A DNA stretch of 64,000 nucleotides from Cantharellus purpuraceus. Lineage: Eukaryota; Basidiomycota; Agaricomycetes; Cantharellales; Hydnaceae. Position numbers and translations under genes: made by a program. The first letter of the stretch is position 1. Every line of letters begins with the position of its first letter. The notes under the pieces are model-generated. The model saw only the letters and a list, made by a program, of their open reading frames with translations. It did no database searches and was not told the DNA's origin. The stretch lies in assembly GCA_025174535.1 (NCBI GenBank), contig JALBUN010000005.1, positions 682,001 to 746,000 of the forward strand, given 5' to 3'. This document shows positions 21,273 to 32,763 of the stretch, in pieces.

Positions 21273-22664
21273 ATATATCAAACCACTCTGACAGTCCAAC
21301 TCCACCAGCGTCTTTTTGTATCAAACTTTTAAATAGCACCACAACTCCCTCTCCACCTCAGTCTCTAATTCTAGCCATCGATTGTCACTTGTGTTTCATC
21401 GCCATTGATAATTATCAGCCTTCTATTCACACCAATCCTTTCATCATCATTCACATGGCTTCCAATCCTATTCCCCTCTCCAACATCTCTTCTAATAATA
21501 CGTCACACTGGTCTCTGGACACAGAGGACTATCAAAAATACACCAAGCTCCACAGGCATGTTAAGCCACCTCCACATGTCAAAATACTTCCAAAACTCTT
21601 TCAATGTCCAAGATCCCCACCATGTCTCTCTTATGCCATTGGCAATCCCATATTCTTTCACAATTCCATTGAACCATATACATTCCTTGGCATTTCCCCT
21701 CTATATCGTAACACGGATAGAAGAGTTGAACATGAGGTAGAGTTTCAGTCACCATCACTGACCTATCCTCCCACTTCAATCCAACTCAGGTTACATTGTG
21801 TCAGGCAAAGGGACCGAATACCCTTGGAACAGGATACCATATGGAGACATATCACTAAGACAATAAGGAGTATTTGTTGTGGTTGCTGACTGAAGTCCTC
21901 ATGTGACTCAGGGTCAATTTACCTTCAGAGCCATAGGGAAGATGGTATTGGTGGATGTTTCTATTGTTCTTTTATATGACTCACCCCTGTTTCATCTTTT
22001 AATTCATTCATACACAAATTACTCATCCTTGTTCTATTTTTGGTTCTTTTGTTACTCATCACCCCCTATTCTTACAAAGATTACCCCTATCTGTTACTTC
22101 ATTTCTCCATGATTTCCCCATTAGTAGGTCAACTTCACACACTTCATCAGCTGGCTTGATCAGCATTTCTTGCATCATATTGCATCATTTGCTCCTCATA
22201 TTGTGTCATTGTGCCCTGGGGATTTGTATATAAAAGGGTGCTAGTTTTTGCCTTTTGGATCAATCAACAAGTTTTCAGCCAATGCTCTAAAGTCAAAGTC
22301 CATGCTCTACACTCTACATCACAATCCATTAGCTCTACACCAAGGTAAAGCACCTTGGTTCAATGATCAGATTTCCCTCCACCACTGAGAGGTCACATCT
22401 CCTGAAACCAGCTTTCACATACCTCCCAATGGGGCTCCCCATTGTCATCCAGTCACAGAGCACGATCAACCATCTGGACCGTCCTTTTTGCTCCCCATCC
22501 TCCTCCAACCACAGAGTACTATTACACTTACCCATTACTCAGTGCTACCCCTACCCCTCAACCTGATTGTTCTTTGGCATGCTGAACAACTGCGTTACAC
22601 ACCGTCTGTTTGCTAGGACTGTTGCGTGCAGGCTTATAGGATCTATTCCATAAGCGAACTGACA
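21273..22664 (+). mobile_element. LTR-C copy 2 (lacks its first bases here)
   Basis: The sequence matches LTR-C copy 1 from TATATC..ACCACTCTGACAG to GCGAACTGACA. Its missing first 30 bp are at 51854-51883 in reverse complement, next to the A3 3' LTR. It is followed by gtgt (22665-22668); the other side has atgc (51884-51887, complement gcat). Both derive from gcgt of the A1 LTR by CpG change. A TATAAAA box is at 22229-22235. Confidence 0.82.
21455..21889 (+). CDS. 144-aa open frame inside LTR-C copy 2
   Basis: Same frame and length as 19147-19581, with substitutions such as FQRPR to FQCPR and DNTD-type changes, many at CpG sites. The start ATG (21455) and the end (GCGC or CCGC with Cys) are kept. 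Function unknown. Confidence 0.5.
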   Translation: MASNPIPLSNISSNNTSHWSLDTEDYQKYTKLHRHVKPPPHVKILPKLFQCPRSPPCLSYAIGNPIFFHNSIEPYTFLGISPLYRNTDRRVEHEVEFQSPSLTYPPTSIQLRLHCVRQRDRIPLEQDTIWRHITKTIRSICCGC

Positions 22665-22987
22665 GTGTGATTCAATATTTGAACTGGGGAATCAGTTCAG
22701 CAACTTAAATATATAATTGAAATCTAATAATAATTACTCTGGTGATGGGTCTCTGAGGCCGATGGCCTTACATGAATATGTCTGAGTCTGATGGGGACGG
22801 ATGTCCATGTTCCTATGGTGATGCTGATGCATCAATCAGAACTGGAGGTGGATGAGTGAAATCTACAGCGACAATCAGACAGACTAATGGAGATGTGATG
22901 GTTTCCAAATGGAGTATAGATTTCATGTGCATGGGGATCTGAGTGGATCAGATGGGGATCTGGGTGTTAATGAATATAGTCATAACA
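22665..22987 (-). mobile_element. 3' LTR of element A1, part 1
   Basis: This is the first 323 bp (element sense) of an LTR-A, ending TCATAACA at 22987. The remaining part is 51888-52070. The split is caused by LTR-C insertion followed by A3 insertion and the inversion. Just inside lies the polypurine tract (TTAATGGAGAGATAC in element sense, about 22988-23002). Confidence 0.85.
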
Positions 22988-23126
22988 GTATCTCTCCATT
23001 AAGGCTGAGCCCTTGAGGCCTCATGTCTGTGGATTGAATAGGTGAGACGGTTGGGTGCAGTCGGAGTTATACTGGGGGTCTGGAGACATATAAAAGGAAG
23101 GGCATGTTGAGGTCTTATCCTCAATG

Positions 23127-24718
23127 ATGTTGAACCCTTTAGCAAACATGAGTGTGGCCAAGCTCGAGCAGTTGCTCCTGGCCCAATGGAAGGAGGAGGA
23201 GGTGGTGGAATGGAGACAGAAGGAGGAGGAGGAGGCAGAACGGAAACGGAAGGAGGAGGAGGAGGCAGAATGGAGATGGAAGGAGGCAAAGGTGGCAGAA
23301 AGGAAGCAGAAGGAAGAAGAAGTGAAGGTCAAGTGAGCATGCAGGGTCAAGGAGCTTGTGGCCACGATGGAGGCCATGAGGCTGAAGGATGTGGAGGAAC
23401 AGGCACATGAGCTAGAGGCCACCATGGAGGTAGAGGAGGAGGTGACCGGGGCAGGGGTGACTAGTCACCTGGGGAGTCCAAGTGTGCCAATATAGGCATG
23501 GACCCCTGAGGTCGCCATTATCTCTGTTACATGGATGGAGTTGACCCATCCGACAACTGCCCCTCTGGTAGACTCACCAGTGCATCTGCGACCACAGCCA
23601 TTATTTGTGGTGGGTGTGGCTGAAGAGGATGACATGACAGAGGTGGAGAGGGCGGAAGTGGAGGCAGATCCTGATGCAGACATGGAGCTCAATGCAAATG
23701 CGGAGCCCAAGGTGGGTGTGGCTGTCAGGACAGATACAAAGCCTGATCCGACCTCAAATGGTTACGAGGAGATGGCCTGGGTAGCCACAGTTGAAGCTTG
23801 CAAAAGGGTGGAGCTATATGCTGCTACCACCAGGAAGAACCTTGAGGTCATGGTCTTCTCATTGAAGGTGTACCTGAGCACTGATACAGAGAAGTGGGAG
23901 GTGGATCGGAGGGTCATATGGCACAAAGCGGAGGATTGCGTATTGGCGACTCATAAGAAGGAGCTGCATGTTGCTAGGTCAGCAATCCAGCTTCGCAAGC
24001 ATGAGATGGAGAAGGTGGCAGCGGAGCAGCAGGACAAGGAGGAGAGGAGCACTTGGAGGCTGTGTTGAAAAGGAGTGGACCACCCAAGGCTCTGGCTCCG
24101 ACGGAGCCATTTGGTGGGCCCAGCGTAATTTGTGACCTGTGTCATGACACAGGCATGGAGTGTATATGGCCCACTGGTCCAACTCGCCACCTTCGGTCCT
24201 GCGATCGTTGTTGGGGTCAGAAAGGAGGGTGTAGGATCGATAGCAAGTTCGATCCCCAAAGTCATAGTGTCAAGCCCCGACTAGTGGTACAAGGAGGGGC
24301 GGAGAAAGAACTGGAAGGTCATCTGACAAAAAGGCGGCGGATGGAGATGGGTGCTGTGGCAGCTGGAAGTAGTGGTGTCGGATCGGAAGGAGCAACAACC
24401 AGCGCAGGTATGGGGCATGTCTCTGTGCCCAACAGTACTGTGGGCCAGCTTATCTGGCTGGTTAACCTGCAGTTGGAGCACCTCCAGCGGACAGAGGGGT
24501 TGTTAGTGGAGTTAGTGAAGATGATGAAACAGAAGGAGGTTCTGGAGGGCCAGTGGACTGCTGAGTTGCGTCGGCTGTGGAAGTTCATGGCCCTCTTGGA
24601 TGAGGATTCAGACATGGGGGATGAGAAAGATTGGGTGTCAGATGTAGAGAGTGATGATGAGTCGGAGACAGAGCCTGAGGTAGACAAGGGGAAGGGAAAA
24701 AGGAAGCACAATGTATAA
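23127..24718 (+). pseudogene. antisense Zn2Cys6 accessory gene of A1 (inactivated)
   Basis: This gene lies opposite to gag-pol, between the chromodomain end and the 3' LTR. It begins MLNPLANMSVAKLEQLLLA, continues with a Glu/Lys/Arg coiled coil, then ELYAATTRKNLEVMVFSL, a cysteine cluster CDLCHDTGMEC ... SCDRCWGQKGGC (spacing C-x2-C-x6-C-x12-C-x2-C-x6-C), and an acidic end with KGKGKRKH. It is broken by TGA at 23334-23336, a stop near 23495 and a frameshift near 24050. The same gene is better preserved in A3 (51188-49500). The cysteine spacing fits the fungal Zn2Cys6 DNA-binding cluster. Role unknown. Confidence 0.8.
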
Positions 24719-24876
24719 CTAAAAAATGAAAATGATTTTGATTGTAATATTTTGGAGCGGAGAGAAAATGGGGTGGAGTGAGATTTTTTCAGAGGTTGGG
24801 TAGACTTGTAATTTTCTTTGTGACTTTGTAATAAAATGATGATGCAAAATAATAGAATTAGTGTCAGTAATGGAAC

Positions 24877-27800
24877 TTAAAGATTCATAAGAGGACCAGG
24901 TTTGTCTGGATAAGCAGAGTGAAAATTGGAGACGGATTTGGATGCATGATTGAGTTCGGATGTGGAGATCCATGAGGATTCTTCATCAGTGCCTTCGTAT
25001 CCAGTCCATTTGACTAGGTACTGGAGCTTGCACTTGTAACGATGATCAATCTTTGAGTCCAGGATCTCAGATATCTCATATTTGTTATCTCCTTTGATGA
25101 TGATTGGAGGAGGTGGGGATTGGGTGCAACCGGAGATCTCATTTGTAGTAGCAGGTTCAAGCATTGATATATGGAAGACCAGGTGAACTGCTCGGAAGTG
25201 GTCAGGGAGGTGGAGGGTGAAGGACCTGCTGCCTGCGTGAGCAATGACCTCATAAGGACCTAAGTATTTCTCAGAGAGTTTCTTCGATGGATGGGTGGTC
25301 TGGAAGTGTTCAGCCTTGATGAATACTTTGTCTCTGATTTGAAGGTCTGGGGCCAGGATGTGGCGTCAGTCTGCAGAGACTTGGTATTGTTTCTGGGCCT
25401 TGGAGATTGTTTCTTGGAGATGTTGGTGTAGTTGGTTGAGGTCAGTTCTGGCATCTCTCTGTTCTTTGCTAACAAAGGCTACCATCCAAACATCTCCATC
25501 CACCCTGAGAAGGAACTTGCCTCCACCAAAGCCCACCAATTGCATTTGGGGCGTTGTTGTAGGCAAACTCTGCCATCAGAAGTAGGTCAGCCCAGTTGTC
25601 TTGTTGATAGTTACAATAGACTCAGAGATATTGTTCCAGGGACTGATTCATTTGTTCCATTTGTCCATCTCCTTCAGGATGGTATCTGGAGGTGAAATGA
25701 AGCTTCATGTTGAGAGCCTTTCCTAATGTGTGGAAGAAGGAGGAGACGAACTCTGAGCCCCAATCGGATGTGACATGCGATGGGACTCCGTGTTTAGAGA
25801 ATATGTGGAGAATGAACAACTTAGCTAGTAAGGCGGAGGTGATAGTGTCATGTGTTGGAATGAATAGTCACTGTTTAGTGAACCTGTCGACAATCACGAG
25901 TATGGTGTCGTATCCGAGCGATGGGGGGAGCTTCTCTATGAAATCCATGGAGATGGAGTTCCATGGTTGCTCTGGGACTGGAAGTTGCTTAAGTGTTCTG
26001 TAGGGTTTGTGCCTTTGTGATTTTGAGTGCATACAGGTGGTACAAGAGTTACAGTACTGTTGAATATATTCTCGCATTTTTGGCCATACATAGTCCCATT
26101 GGACTAACCCCCGTGTGCGGTTTTGCCTGAAATGGCCTGAGATCAGGTGATCATGATGATACTGCAAAACTCAGAGTCAGAGACCATTGACATTGGGGAC
26201 GTATATCCAATTGTTGTGTCGGAGGTGTCCTTTGGGGTCAAGTGACCACTTTGGATTGGAAGGGTCATCCAAGTGTTTAACTGCAACAGGATCAGATTGG
26301 AGTGATGAGCAGATGTCAGAGTGGAGTTGGTCAATGTCCATAATGGTGACAGCTTGGAGGGTGGGAGTCATGAGGGTGGATGCTCATAGGGACAATGCCA
26401 GCTGCTTGTTAGTGAACACAGGATGAAAGTTGTAGGTTTACAGTGGCATAGTCGCTACTCCCCTCTTTAGGGTAGATGTCCCAGTGTCTAGTTAACACAT
26501 CAGGTTTTGCTCCGAGTCAACCAGGATGGAAATGGATAACGGGGTTGAACTGAGACAGGTATTCAGACCATCGGACTTGTCTCCAGGTGAGTAGTTTCAT
26601 TGTGGAGAAGTATTCCAAGTTCTTGTGGTCCATTATGATGTCTACCAGATCGGAGGACCTTCAAGGTAGTGTCTCCATATCTGGAATGCTTCATATATAG
26701 CAAGGAGCTCTTTGTCATGGATATCATAGTTCAGTTCAGGGGGCATAAATGTACATGAGTGAAAAGCGATTGGGTGGACTTGTCCGTCATCCAGAGAGAT
26801 GATGGACAGGATCGCAGCAAGTGCATAGTTGGAGGCATCGGTCTCTAATAGGATAGGAACATCTGGAACCCAATGAGTCAGTATCAGAGCAGAGGTAAAG
26901 GCCTTCTTCAAGGTCTCAAAGCTCTGTCTACATTTGTCAGTGAAATTCCATTGGATACCCTTCCTAGTAAGCTGGGTGAGCGGAATGGTAATATCAGAGT
27001 AGTTGTAGATGAAGCGGCGGTAGAAGTTGGTGAACCCCAGGAAGGACTGTACGTCTTTGACTTTCCATGGTTCTGGCCATTCCTGTATGGCTTTGATTTT
27101 GTCATCAGACATTGTCAGTCCTGCCAGGGAGAGGATATAGCCTAGATACTTGACTGAGTTGGAGTGGAATTCACATTTGTCAGCATGGGTGAAGAGGCCA
27201 TGTTTGCAGAGACGTCAGAGTACTTCTCGGATGTGTGTCCGATGTTCATCTTCATTATCCAAATATACCAAAATGTCATCTAAGTAAACGAGGACGGTAA
27301 CATCGAGGAGATTGGCAAAGGTATTGTTCATGAACTGCTCGAAGGTGGCTGGAGCATTGGTTAGTCCGAAGGGCATGACACACCATTCAAAAGATCCATA
27401 TTGAGTGTGGAAAGTTGTTTTCCACTCATCGCCTTCTTGGATACAGACTAGATGATAGGCATGTCAGAGATCTATTTTGGAATAGATCTTAGCCTTTCGT
27501 GGGCTCTCAAGTAGGTCCACGGTGTGGGGTATTGGGTATCAGTCTTTCTTAGTGATCTTGTTGAGTCCTTGGAAGTCGACACATAAATGGAGTGATCCAT
27601 CCTTTTTGTGGACAAATAGGACCGGAGCTCCATGGGGGGATAAGGATGGGTGAATGAAGCCCATGGCCAAGTTCTCATCTATGAATGTTCAGAGAGCCAG
27701 TAGCTCTTTTTGGGATAGCGAGTAGATAGGGCCAAGCAGAGGTGTGGAGTTGTCATCCAACTCAATCTTGAGATCGTATGGTCGGTGTTCCGCTAGGGAG

Positions 27801-28560
27801 TCAGCTTTAGACTTGCTGAACATGTCGGCAAACTCATGATACTCCTTAGGAACCATAGATAGGTCCAGTGGAGTTGATCAAGCAGAACGGGCAGCAAGGA
27901 GCATTGGATCGGAAAGGTGAACCTGGAACATTTGTGAGCCATCCAGTTTGCTTAGTCTGGCAAAGACCATAGCATCCACCATCGATATAGATGGAGGGTA
28001 GGTGGAGTATCTATCAGAGTGGAGTCAGCAGAGGTGGAAGATAATTTCACACCTAAAGTTGCTGGTGATGTCAGGGATGACACAGCCTGCACTGGAGAAT
28101 GTGATATGGCCCAATGCCCAGTCAATCAATGGATTGTAGTGGGTGAGCCAATTATGTCTGAGAACCACAGAACAGCTGGAGTCAAGTGGAGTAACATAGA
28201 ATGTAAGGTTCTGGATTTCTCTGACAGAAAAATGGATAGACAGATCTATAGCTCGTGAATAACAGCATTAGTAGTGCCATCAAATAATCAGAGTGATATC
28301 GGAGTTATGGTGTATGTATGGAGTTTATGTAAATCAGAAAAAGAGGAATCAAGGAAACAGTGAGTAGAACCGGAGTCAATTAATGCTTGGATAGTGATAT
28401 CAGGAATGGAGTTGGAGTAGACGAGGAGGGTGAGAGAGTCGGAGTGGGAAAGAGTGGATGCATTCAGGCAGACTTCATTTGTCATATGGGGAGTACCAAT
28501 GCAGCCCTCAGCCCATATGGAGGCTAGAGGACTGCTTACTATTTTTTTGGGTCCGTCGTG
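24877..28560 (-). pseudogene. A1 pol: protease, RT, RNase H, integrase, chromodomain
   Basis: The minus strand encodes in order an aspartic protease ([14 protein letters not shown] near 28,370), RT with LVYLDD near 27,280, RNase H (LLETDASNYALAAIL near 26,830), integrase with HDHLISGHFRQNRT, CNSCTTC and SMDFIEKLPP (26,160-25,940), and TSDWGSEFVSSFF (about 25,760). It ends with a chromodomain (YEISEILDSK, YLVKWTGYEG, about 25,090-24,880), which marks a chromovirus. It starts in the -1 frame relative to gag. Multiple TGA stops and frameshifts make it non-functional. Confidence 0.88.
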
Positions 28561-29657
28561 GCATTGGTGGCATGGCCCTTTGCCTTTGCTGCAGATGAGG
28601 TTGCCTTGTTGCAATCCTTGGCTTGGTGGCCAGGTTTTCTGCAGAACAGACAGAGGTTGTTGTCCATGCAGCGCTGGCATTCCTGCTGGGTAAGTTTGCC
28701 ATCCTTCCCCAGCTTGGTGGAGAGGTCCAGAGTGCTTTTGTGAGCTCCAGAGTTGTTGCTGGTGCTGGAGTTGTTCTGACCAGAACCAGAAGCAGCAGCA
28801 TTACCAGTGTTTGACTTCTGGCTGGAGTTGGTAGTGGTCTTCTTATTGGACCCCTTGTTGGACTTTGGGGTCTTGTCCAATGATTTGTCTGATTTGTTGT
28901 TAGCTGAATTTTTGCAGGAGACCTTGGATTGATGTTCCCAATAACAGGCATCGATGGATTGGGCGAGCTTGCGAAGGTTAACCAAAGTATCTGGTTTACC
29001 GACACATGATATCTCATCCTTGATGTGGGATGGGAGACCAATGTAAAATTGGTGTTGGAGTGTGGCATCGCCCCATTGGACTTTTGGAGCTAGCGGCTGG
29101 AAACTCACAATGTATTTTGCAATTTTGTGATTTTCCTTCATCATAAGTTGATTGAGTTCATTCTCAGCATCAGCCTCAGGGTTGTAAGGACTGAAATTGG
29201 TCCAGAGTTCGGAGATGAAGTCGGAGTAGTCTTCTGACCATATTGGGTCATCAGAGTCATCCATGAGTGCTGCCTCGAAGTAGTCCAGTGCAGTGCCCTT
29301 GAGATAGGACATGGCGAAGGTGACCTTCACCTGATTGGATGTGAACATGTCAGGGCAGTCATGGAAATTCAACTGGCATTGCACCAAGAATGGTTGGAGC
29401 TTGCGTGGATTGGAGCCATTGAATGGGTTGGGTTCCTGGACCTTGGTCTGGGACTTAAGAGCTTGTGGGGTACAGATGCTGCTGGCGAGCAGGGAGATGG
29501 CTTGTGCCAGATTCAGGGAGGGCGGAGTATCATCCTCTTTGTTGACAGTCTCTATGTGGCCCATTGGTTCTTCAATGACCTTGGGGATGGTGTTGATGCT
29601 GGGAGCAGGCACCTCGATGGTTTGTGCACGTTCAGAATTGGCAGTGGATCGTGGCAT
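28539..29657 (-). CDS. gag: A1 gag polyprotein, 372 aa
   Basis: The frame is uninterrupted from ATG 29657 (MPRSTANSERAQ) to TAG 28541-28539. It has a capsid-like region (EPNPFNGSNPRKLQPFLVQC, YLKGTALDYFE) and a CCHC zinc knuckle, [14 protein letters not shown] (C-x2-C-x4-H-x4-C). Capsid assembly and RNA binding are the family roles. It ends in ATTDPKK at the frameshift site. It is the only gag in the window still fully open, although the rest of A1 is dead. Confidence 0.85.
   Translation of the reverse strand: MPRSTANSERAQTIEVPAPSINTIPKVIEEPMGHIETVNKEDDTPPSLNLAQAISLLASSICTPQALKSQTKVQEPNPFNGSNPRKLQPFLVQCQLNFHDCPDMFTSNQVKVTFAMSYLKGTALDYFEAALMDDSDDPIWSEDYSDFISELWTNFSPYNPEADAENELNQLMMKENHKIAKYIVSFQPLAPKVQWGDATLQHQFYIGLPSHIKDEISCVGKPDTLVNLRKLAQSIDACYWEHQSKVSCKNSANNKSDKSLDKTPKSNKGSNKKTTTNSSQKSNTGNAAASGSGQNNSSTSNNSGAHKSTLDLSTKLGKDGKLTQQECQRCMDNNLCLFCRKPGHQAKDCNKATSSAAKAKGHATNATTDPKK
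28542..28548 (-). promoter_or_regulatory. gag-pol -1 ribosomal frameshift heptamer A AAA AAA
   Basis: Seven adenines directly precede the gag stop TAG. Slipping back one base places the ribosome in the pol frame (ATA GTA AGC). The same arrangement is at 61669-61663 (B1, stop TAA) and 63676-63682 (A4, stop TAG). Confidence 0.65.
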
Positions 29658-29689
29658 TGGTAGGAGTGAGTACGGCAGTTTGAATGTAC

Positions 29690-30212
29690 TGTTATGCACT
29701 AGGTCTGATTGGGGGTTGGAGCTTGGGTTGGAGCTTGGGTTGGAGCTTGGGTTGGAGTTGGAGTGGGGATTGGGGTGCATCGTGGGGGGTCAGAACAGAC
29801 TTGGCTTCAGCTTATGTGCTGTGCCCTCACTAATACCTGTGTCTGAGAGTACAACTTAGATAGTTTGGACTTAGGAGCTAGGCATGATTCGATATTTGAA
29901 CTGGGGAATGAAGTCCCTAGTTGGGCAACTTAAATACATAATTGAAATCTAATAATAATTACTCCAGTGATGGGTCTCCGAGGCCGATGGCCTTACATGA
30001 ATATGTCTGAGTCCAATGGGGACAGATGTCCATGTTCCTATGGTGATGCTGATGCATCAATCAGAACTGGAGGCGGATGAGTGAAATTGATGGTGACAAT
30101 CGGACAGACTAATGGAGATGTGATGGTTTCCAAATGGAGTATAGATTTCATGTGCATGGGGATCTGAGTGGATTGAATGGGGATCTGGGTGTTAATGAAT
30201 ATAGTCATAACA
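29690..30212 (-). mobile_element. 5' LTR of element A1 (523 bp)
   Basis: On the minus strand it runs TGTTATGACTATATTC to CTAGTGCATAACA. CpG sites are mostly TpG or CpA. It is followed by the duplication tcatg at 30213-30217. The leader next to it contains GTACATTCAAACTG, the self-priming site. Confidence 0.88.
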
Positions 30213-30217
30213 TCATG

Positions 30218-30574
30218 GTACTACACATGGCTGATGTCAGAAGCTGAGAAAAGAATGACTCACATCCCACCAGTTCACCAAATCAATAGAGTAGATGTCT
30301 GGCCAATTAGGGGCATGGCAATATGCATTGAACTTGTCATTGATTGATGAAAGGTTTGTAACTTGACCTGTGACTGTGCAAGCTTTACCAAATAGAATAC
30401 TAAAGGCTTTCTGTGATGGGCCTGAACAGTGCTGAGGTATTCTGTGAGCAGTGTGATTGTCAAGCTGACTTTTGCAATATTTTGCAAGCTTGACATAGGA
30501 ATAATAAATGTGACACCACAGTGTAAACTAAAAGAGATAAACATACATCTTGCATTACCAATCTAGCATGAGTG
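30218..30574 (-). pseudogene. hAT transposase remnant, part 1 (target of A1)
   Basis: The minus strand has an exon ending YSIDLVNWWD at about 30270 with donor GTGAGT, then a short intron to ...TGTGTAG and TACCATGA at the A1 insertion point. Part 2 at 52071 continues GAG GAT CAC TAT CCT, giving YHEDHYPTF. Together this is the hAT C-terminal pattern W-W-x(n)-Y-P-T. The left edge (30575) is cut by an LTR-B. Confidence 0.7.
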
Positions 30575-30843
30575 TGTTACATCCTGTAACACTGAGTCTG
30601 ATCTCTAGGCTCCATCCCCACCTCCTCCTACTCCATCTCCATCAACTCCATCTCTGACAACCCCAAACTCCATCTATTGTTCTCTTGATAAGTAGTTTCC
30701 TTGTTATGGGTTACAATAACCTTCATCTTTCATATTGATTAGTTATAGTTTGGACTTGAGACTGAACTTTGAACTCCTTTCCATATTGTATTCCATATCT
30801 GCTCTATTGTTCTCCCACTCCAGATTTCTCATTCAATTCTCCA

Positions 30844-31625
30844 TGTTACATCCTGTAACACCAAGTCCGATCTCCAGATCTCCATCTCCTTCATCTCCAT
30901 TATCTGTCAACTCCACCTCCATCAACTCCACCTCCATCAACTCCACCTCCATCAACTCCACCTCCATCAACTCCACCTCCATCAACTCCACCTCCATCAA
31001 CTCCACCTCCATCAACTCCACCTCCATCAACTCCACCTCCATCAACTCCACCTCCATCAACTCCACCTCCATCAACTCCACCTCCATCAACTCCACCTCC
31101 ATCAACTCCACCTCCATCAATCCCAAACTCTATTATTGTTCTCCTTATAAGTAGTTTCTTCTTATGGGTTACAACAAACCTCCTCCTTTTATGTTGCTTA
31201 GTATAGTTTGGACTTGGGTCCAAACTCCAAACTCCTTTCTGTGTTGTACTCCATATTCATCTTATTGTCTTATTCAATTCTCCACATACTTATATGGGCT
31301 ACTCTCTGTCTATTACAGTAGTTTGTATATCAACTAAGATTTTCCCCATCAACTTCTTGGTTGCTAGCTTCTTGACAAGTACCTTCTTGATAAGTCAAAC
31401 TCTGGATTCCTGATCCAACTCTGTACTCCAAACTCCAAAATATTGGACTGATGATCCGAGGGGGTGCAACACACAAGTTGAAGCCAAGTCCACTCAATCC
31501 GACTCAATAGTATTGTTCCCACTCTGTCTCCAGTTGAACTGGAACAGTAAAGTCTCATCCCCCTCTTTGCTAGCAGCCAAACTCCAGTTATACCCTTTGA
31601 ACCATGAGTTTTCCAGCTCTTAACA
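30844..31625 (+). mobile_element. solo LTR-B with expanded minisatellite
   Basis: A 782-bp LTR-B, TGTTACATCC to CTCTTAACA, flanked by ctcca at 30839-30843 and 31626-31630. It is longer than other copies (about 600 bp) because of 14 tandem 15-bp units. Confidence 0.85.
30909..31118 (+). repeat. 15-bp minisatellite, 14 units (AACTCCACCTCCATC)
   Basis: Fourteen essentially identical units, 210 bp. They keep all frames open by chance of unit length divisible by three (NSTSI on plus, GGVDG on minus); these are not genes. Other LTR-B copies have one to three units at this place. Confidence 0.95.
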
Positions 31626-32588
31626 CTCCACATACTTATACAGGCTACTCTCTGTCTGTTACCGTAGTTCGTATATCAACTAAGATTTGTCCCAACATTC
31701 TCGTGGTTACTAGCTTCTTGACAAGTTGAACTCCAGATCCCTGATCCAACTCCATACCTCTGAACTCTGAAATAGACAATCTGAGGGGGCACAACACACA
31801 AGTTGAAGCCAAGTCCACTCAATCCAACTCAATAGTTATTGCCCCTCTCTGTCTCCAGTTGAATATTAAAGGCTGGGAAACTTGGGGTTCAATGGAATAA
31901 CTGGAGTTCAGCTGCTAGTGAAGAAGGGGAGGGGACTTTACTGTTCCAGTTCAACCGGGACAGAATGGGGCAATAACTATTGAGTCAGATTGAGTGGACT
32001 TGGCTTCAACTTGTGTGTTGCACCCCCTTGGATTTTCGGTCCAATATTTCAGAGTTTGGAGTACAGAGTTGGATCAGGGATCTAGAGTTTGACTTGTCAA
32101 GAAGGTACTTGTCAAGAAGCTAGCAACCAAGAAGTTGATGGGGCAAATTTGGTTGATATACGAACTACTGTAATAGACAGAGAGTAGCCATATAAGTATG
32201 TGGAGAATTGAATGCTGAAACTAAAACAATAAGACAATAAGACAGATATGGAGTACAACATGGAAAGGAGTTTGGAGTTTGGACCCAAGTCTGAACTATA
32301 CTAAGCAATATAAAAGAAGAAGGTTTGTTGTAACCCATAAGAAGAAACTACTTATGAGGAGAACAATAAAGGAGTTTGGGGTTGACGGAGGTGGGGTTGA
32401 CGGAGGTGGGGTTGACAGAGGTGGAGTTGATGGAGAATGGAGATGAAGGAGATGGAGATGGAGATCCAGAGATTGGACTTGGTGTTACAGGATGTAACAT
32501 TGGACTGGAACAGTAAAGTCCCCTTCCATATATCTCTAGCATCCAAACTCCGGTTACCTCCTTGAACTCCATTTCCAGCTACTTAACA

Positions 32589-32615
32589 GTATATACAAAC
32601 TACTACCCTCAATTG
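32589..32615 (+). promoter_or_regulatory. family B leader with self-priming site
   Basis: Directly after the LTR-B end the leader reads GTATATACAAACTAC. Its complement GTAGTTTGTATAT is present inside LTR-B about 25 bp after TATATGGG (for example around 31319-31331). It parallels the family A leader. Confidence 0.6.
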
Positions 32616-32763
32616 TCATGCCCCCCCAAAGCACCCAAGCCTCCATCCAAGCAAGAGTACAACCTGCCACCATCAAGGAAGTCCCTAGAGAAGCACCAGC
32701 CTCTGATCAGGAGCTCAAATCCAAACTCCAGGAAGGCACTCCTCCTGCCAATCCCTCATCCAT
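32616..32763 (+). pseudogene. family B gag N-terminal fragment
   Basis: An ATG in context starts MPPQSTQASIQARVQPATIK and stays open to the LTR-C insertion at 32764 (flank ccat). The position 27 bp after an LTR-B end fits a gag start. The B1 gag lacks this N-terminal part, so identity is inferred from position. Confidence 0.6.

Larger units (their letters stand above)
22665..30212 (-). mobile_element. Ty3/gypsy chromovirus A1 (family A), main part
   Basis: In element sense: 5' LTR 30212-29690, leader and gag 29657-28539, pol to 24877, antisense gene 24718-23127, polypurine tract, 3' LTR (22987-22665, completed at 51888-52070). The duplication catga is found as tcatg (30213-30217) and catga (52071-52075). 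The insertion is into a hAT transposase gene. Pol is broken by many stops and CpG content is low, consistent with an old copy. Confidence 0.88.
30575..32588 (+). mobile_element. LTR-B with two further LTR-B copies nested inside
   Basis: The outer LTR-B starts TGTTACATCCTGTAACACTG at 30575 and ends CTTAACA at 32588. It is interrupted by LTR-B 30844-31625 (plus, duplication ctcca on both sides) and by LTR-B about 31864-32499 (minus, duplication ttgaa/ttgga). The outer LTR is probably the 5' LTR of B2, since a gag start follows. TATA-like ACTTATATGGGC and the self-priming complement GTAGTTTGTATAT occur in this LTR type. Confidence 0.78.

Noticed and set aside
21194..21454. N-terminal extension of the LTR-C frame (87 residues, copy 2)
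   Set aside because: The extension reads through the A3 LTR junction and is not shared with copies 1 and 3.
30909..31118. Possible CRISPR-like array
   Set aside because: The repeats are directly adjacent with no spacers, and the genome is eukaryotic.
30735..31223. Long frames of NSTSI, GGVDG or MEVEL repeats on both strands
   Set aside because: They are the 15-bp minisatellite of LTR-B read in different frames; no start or end outside the repeat is conserved.
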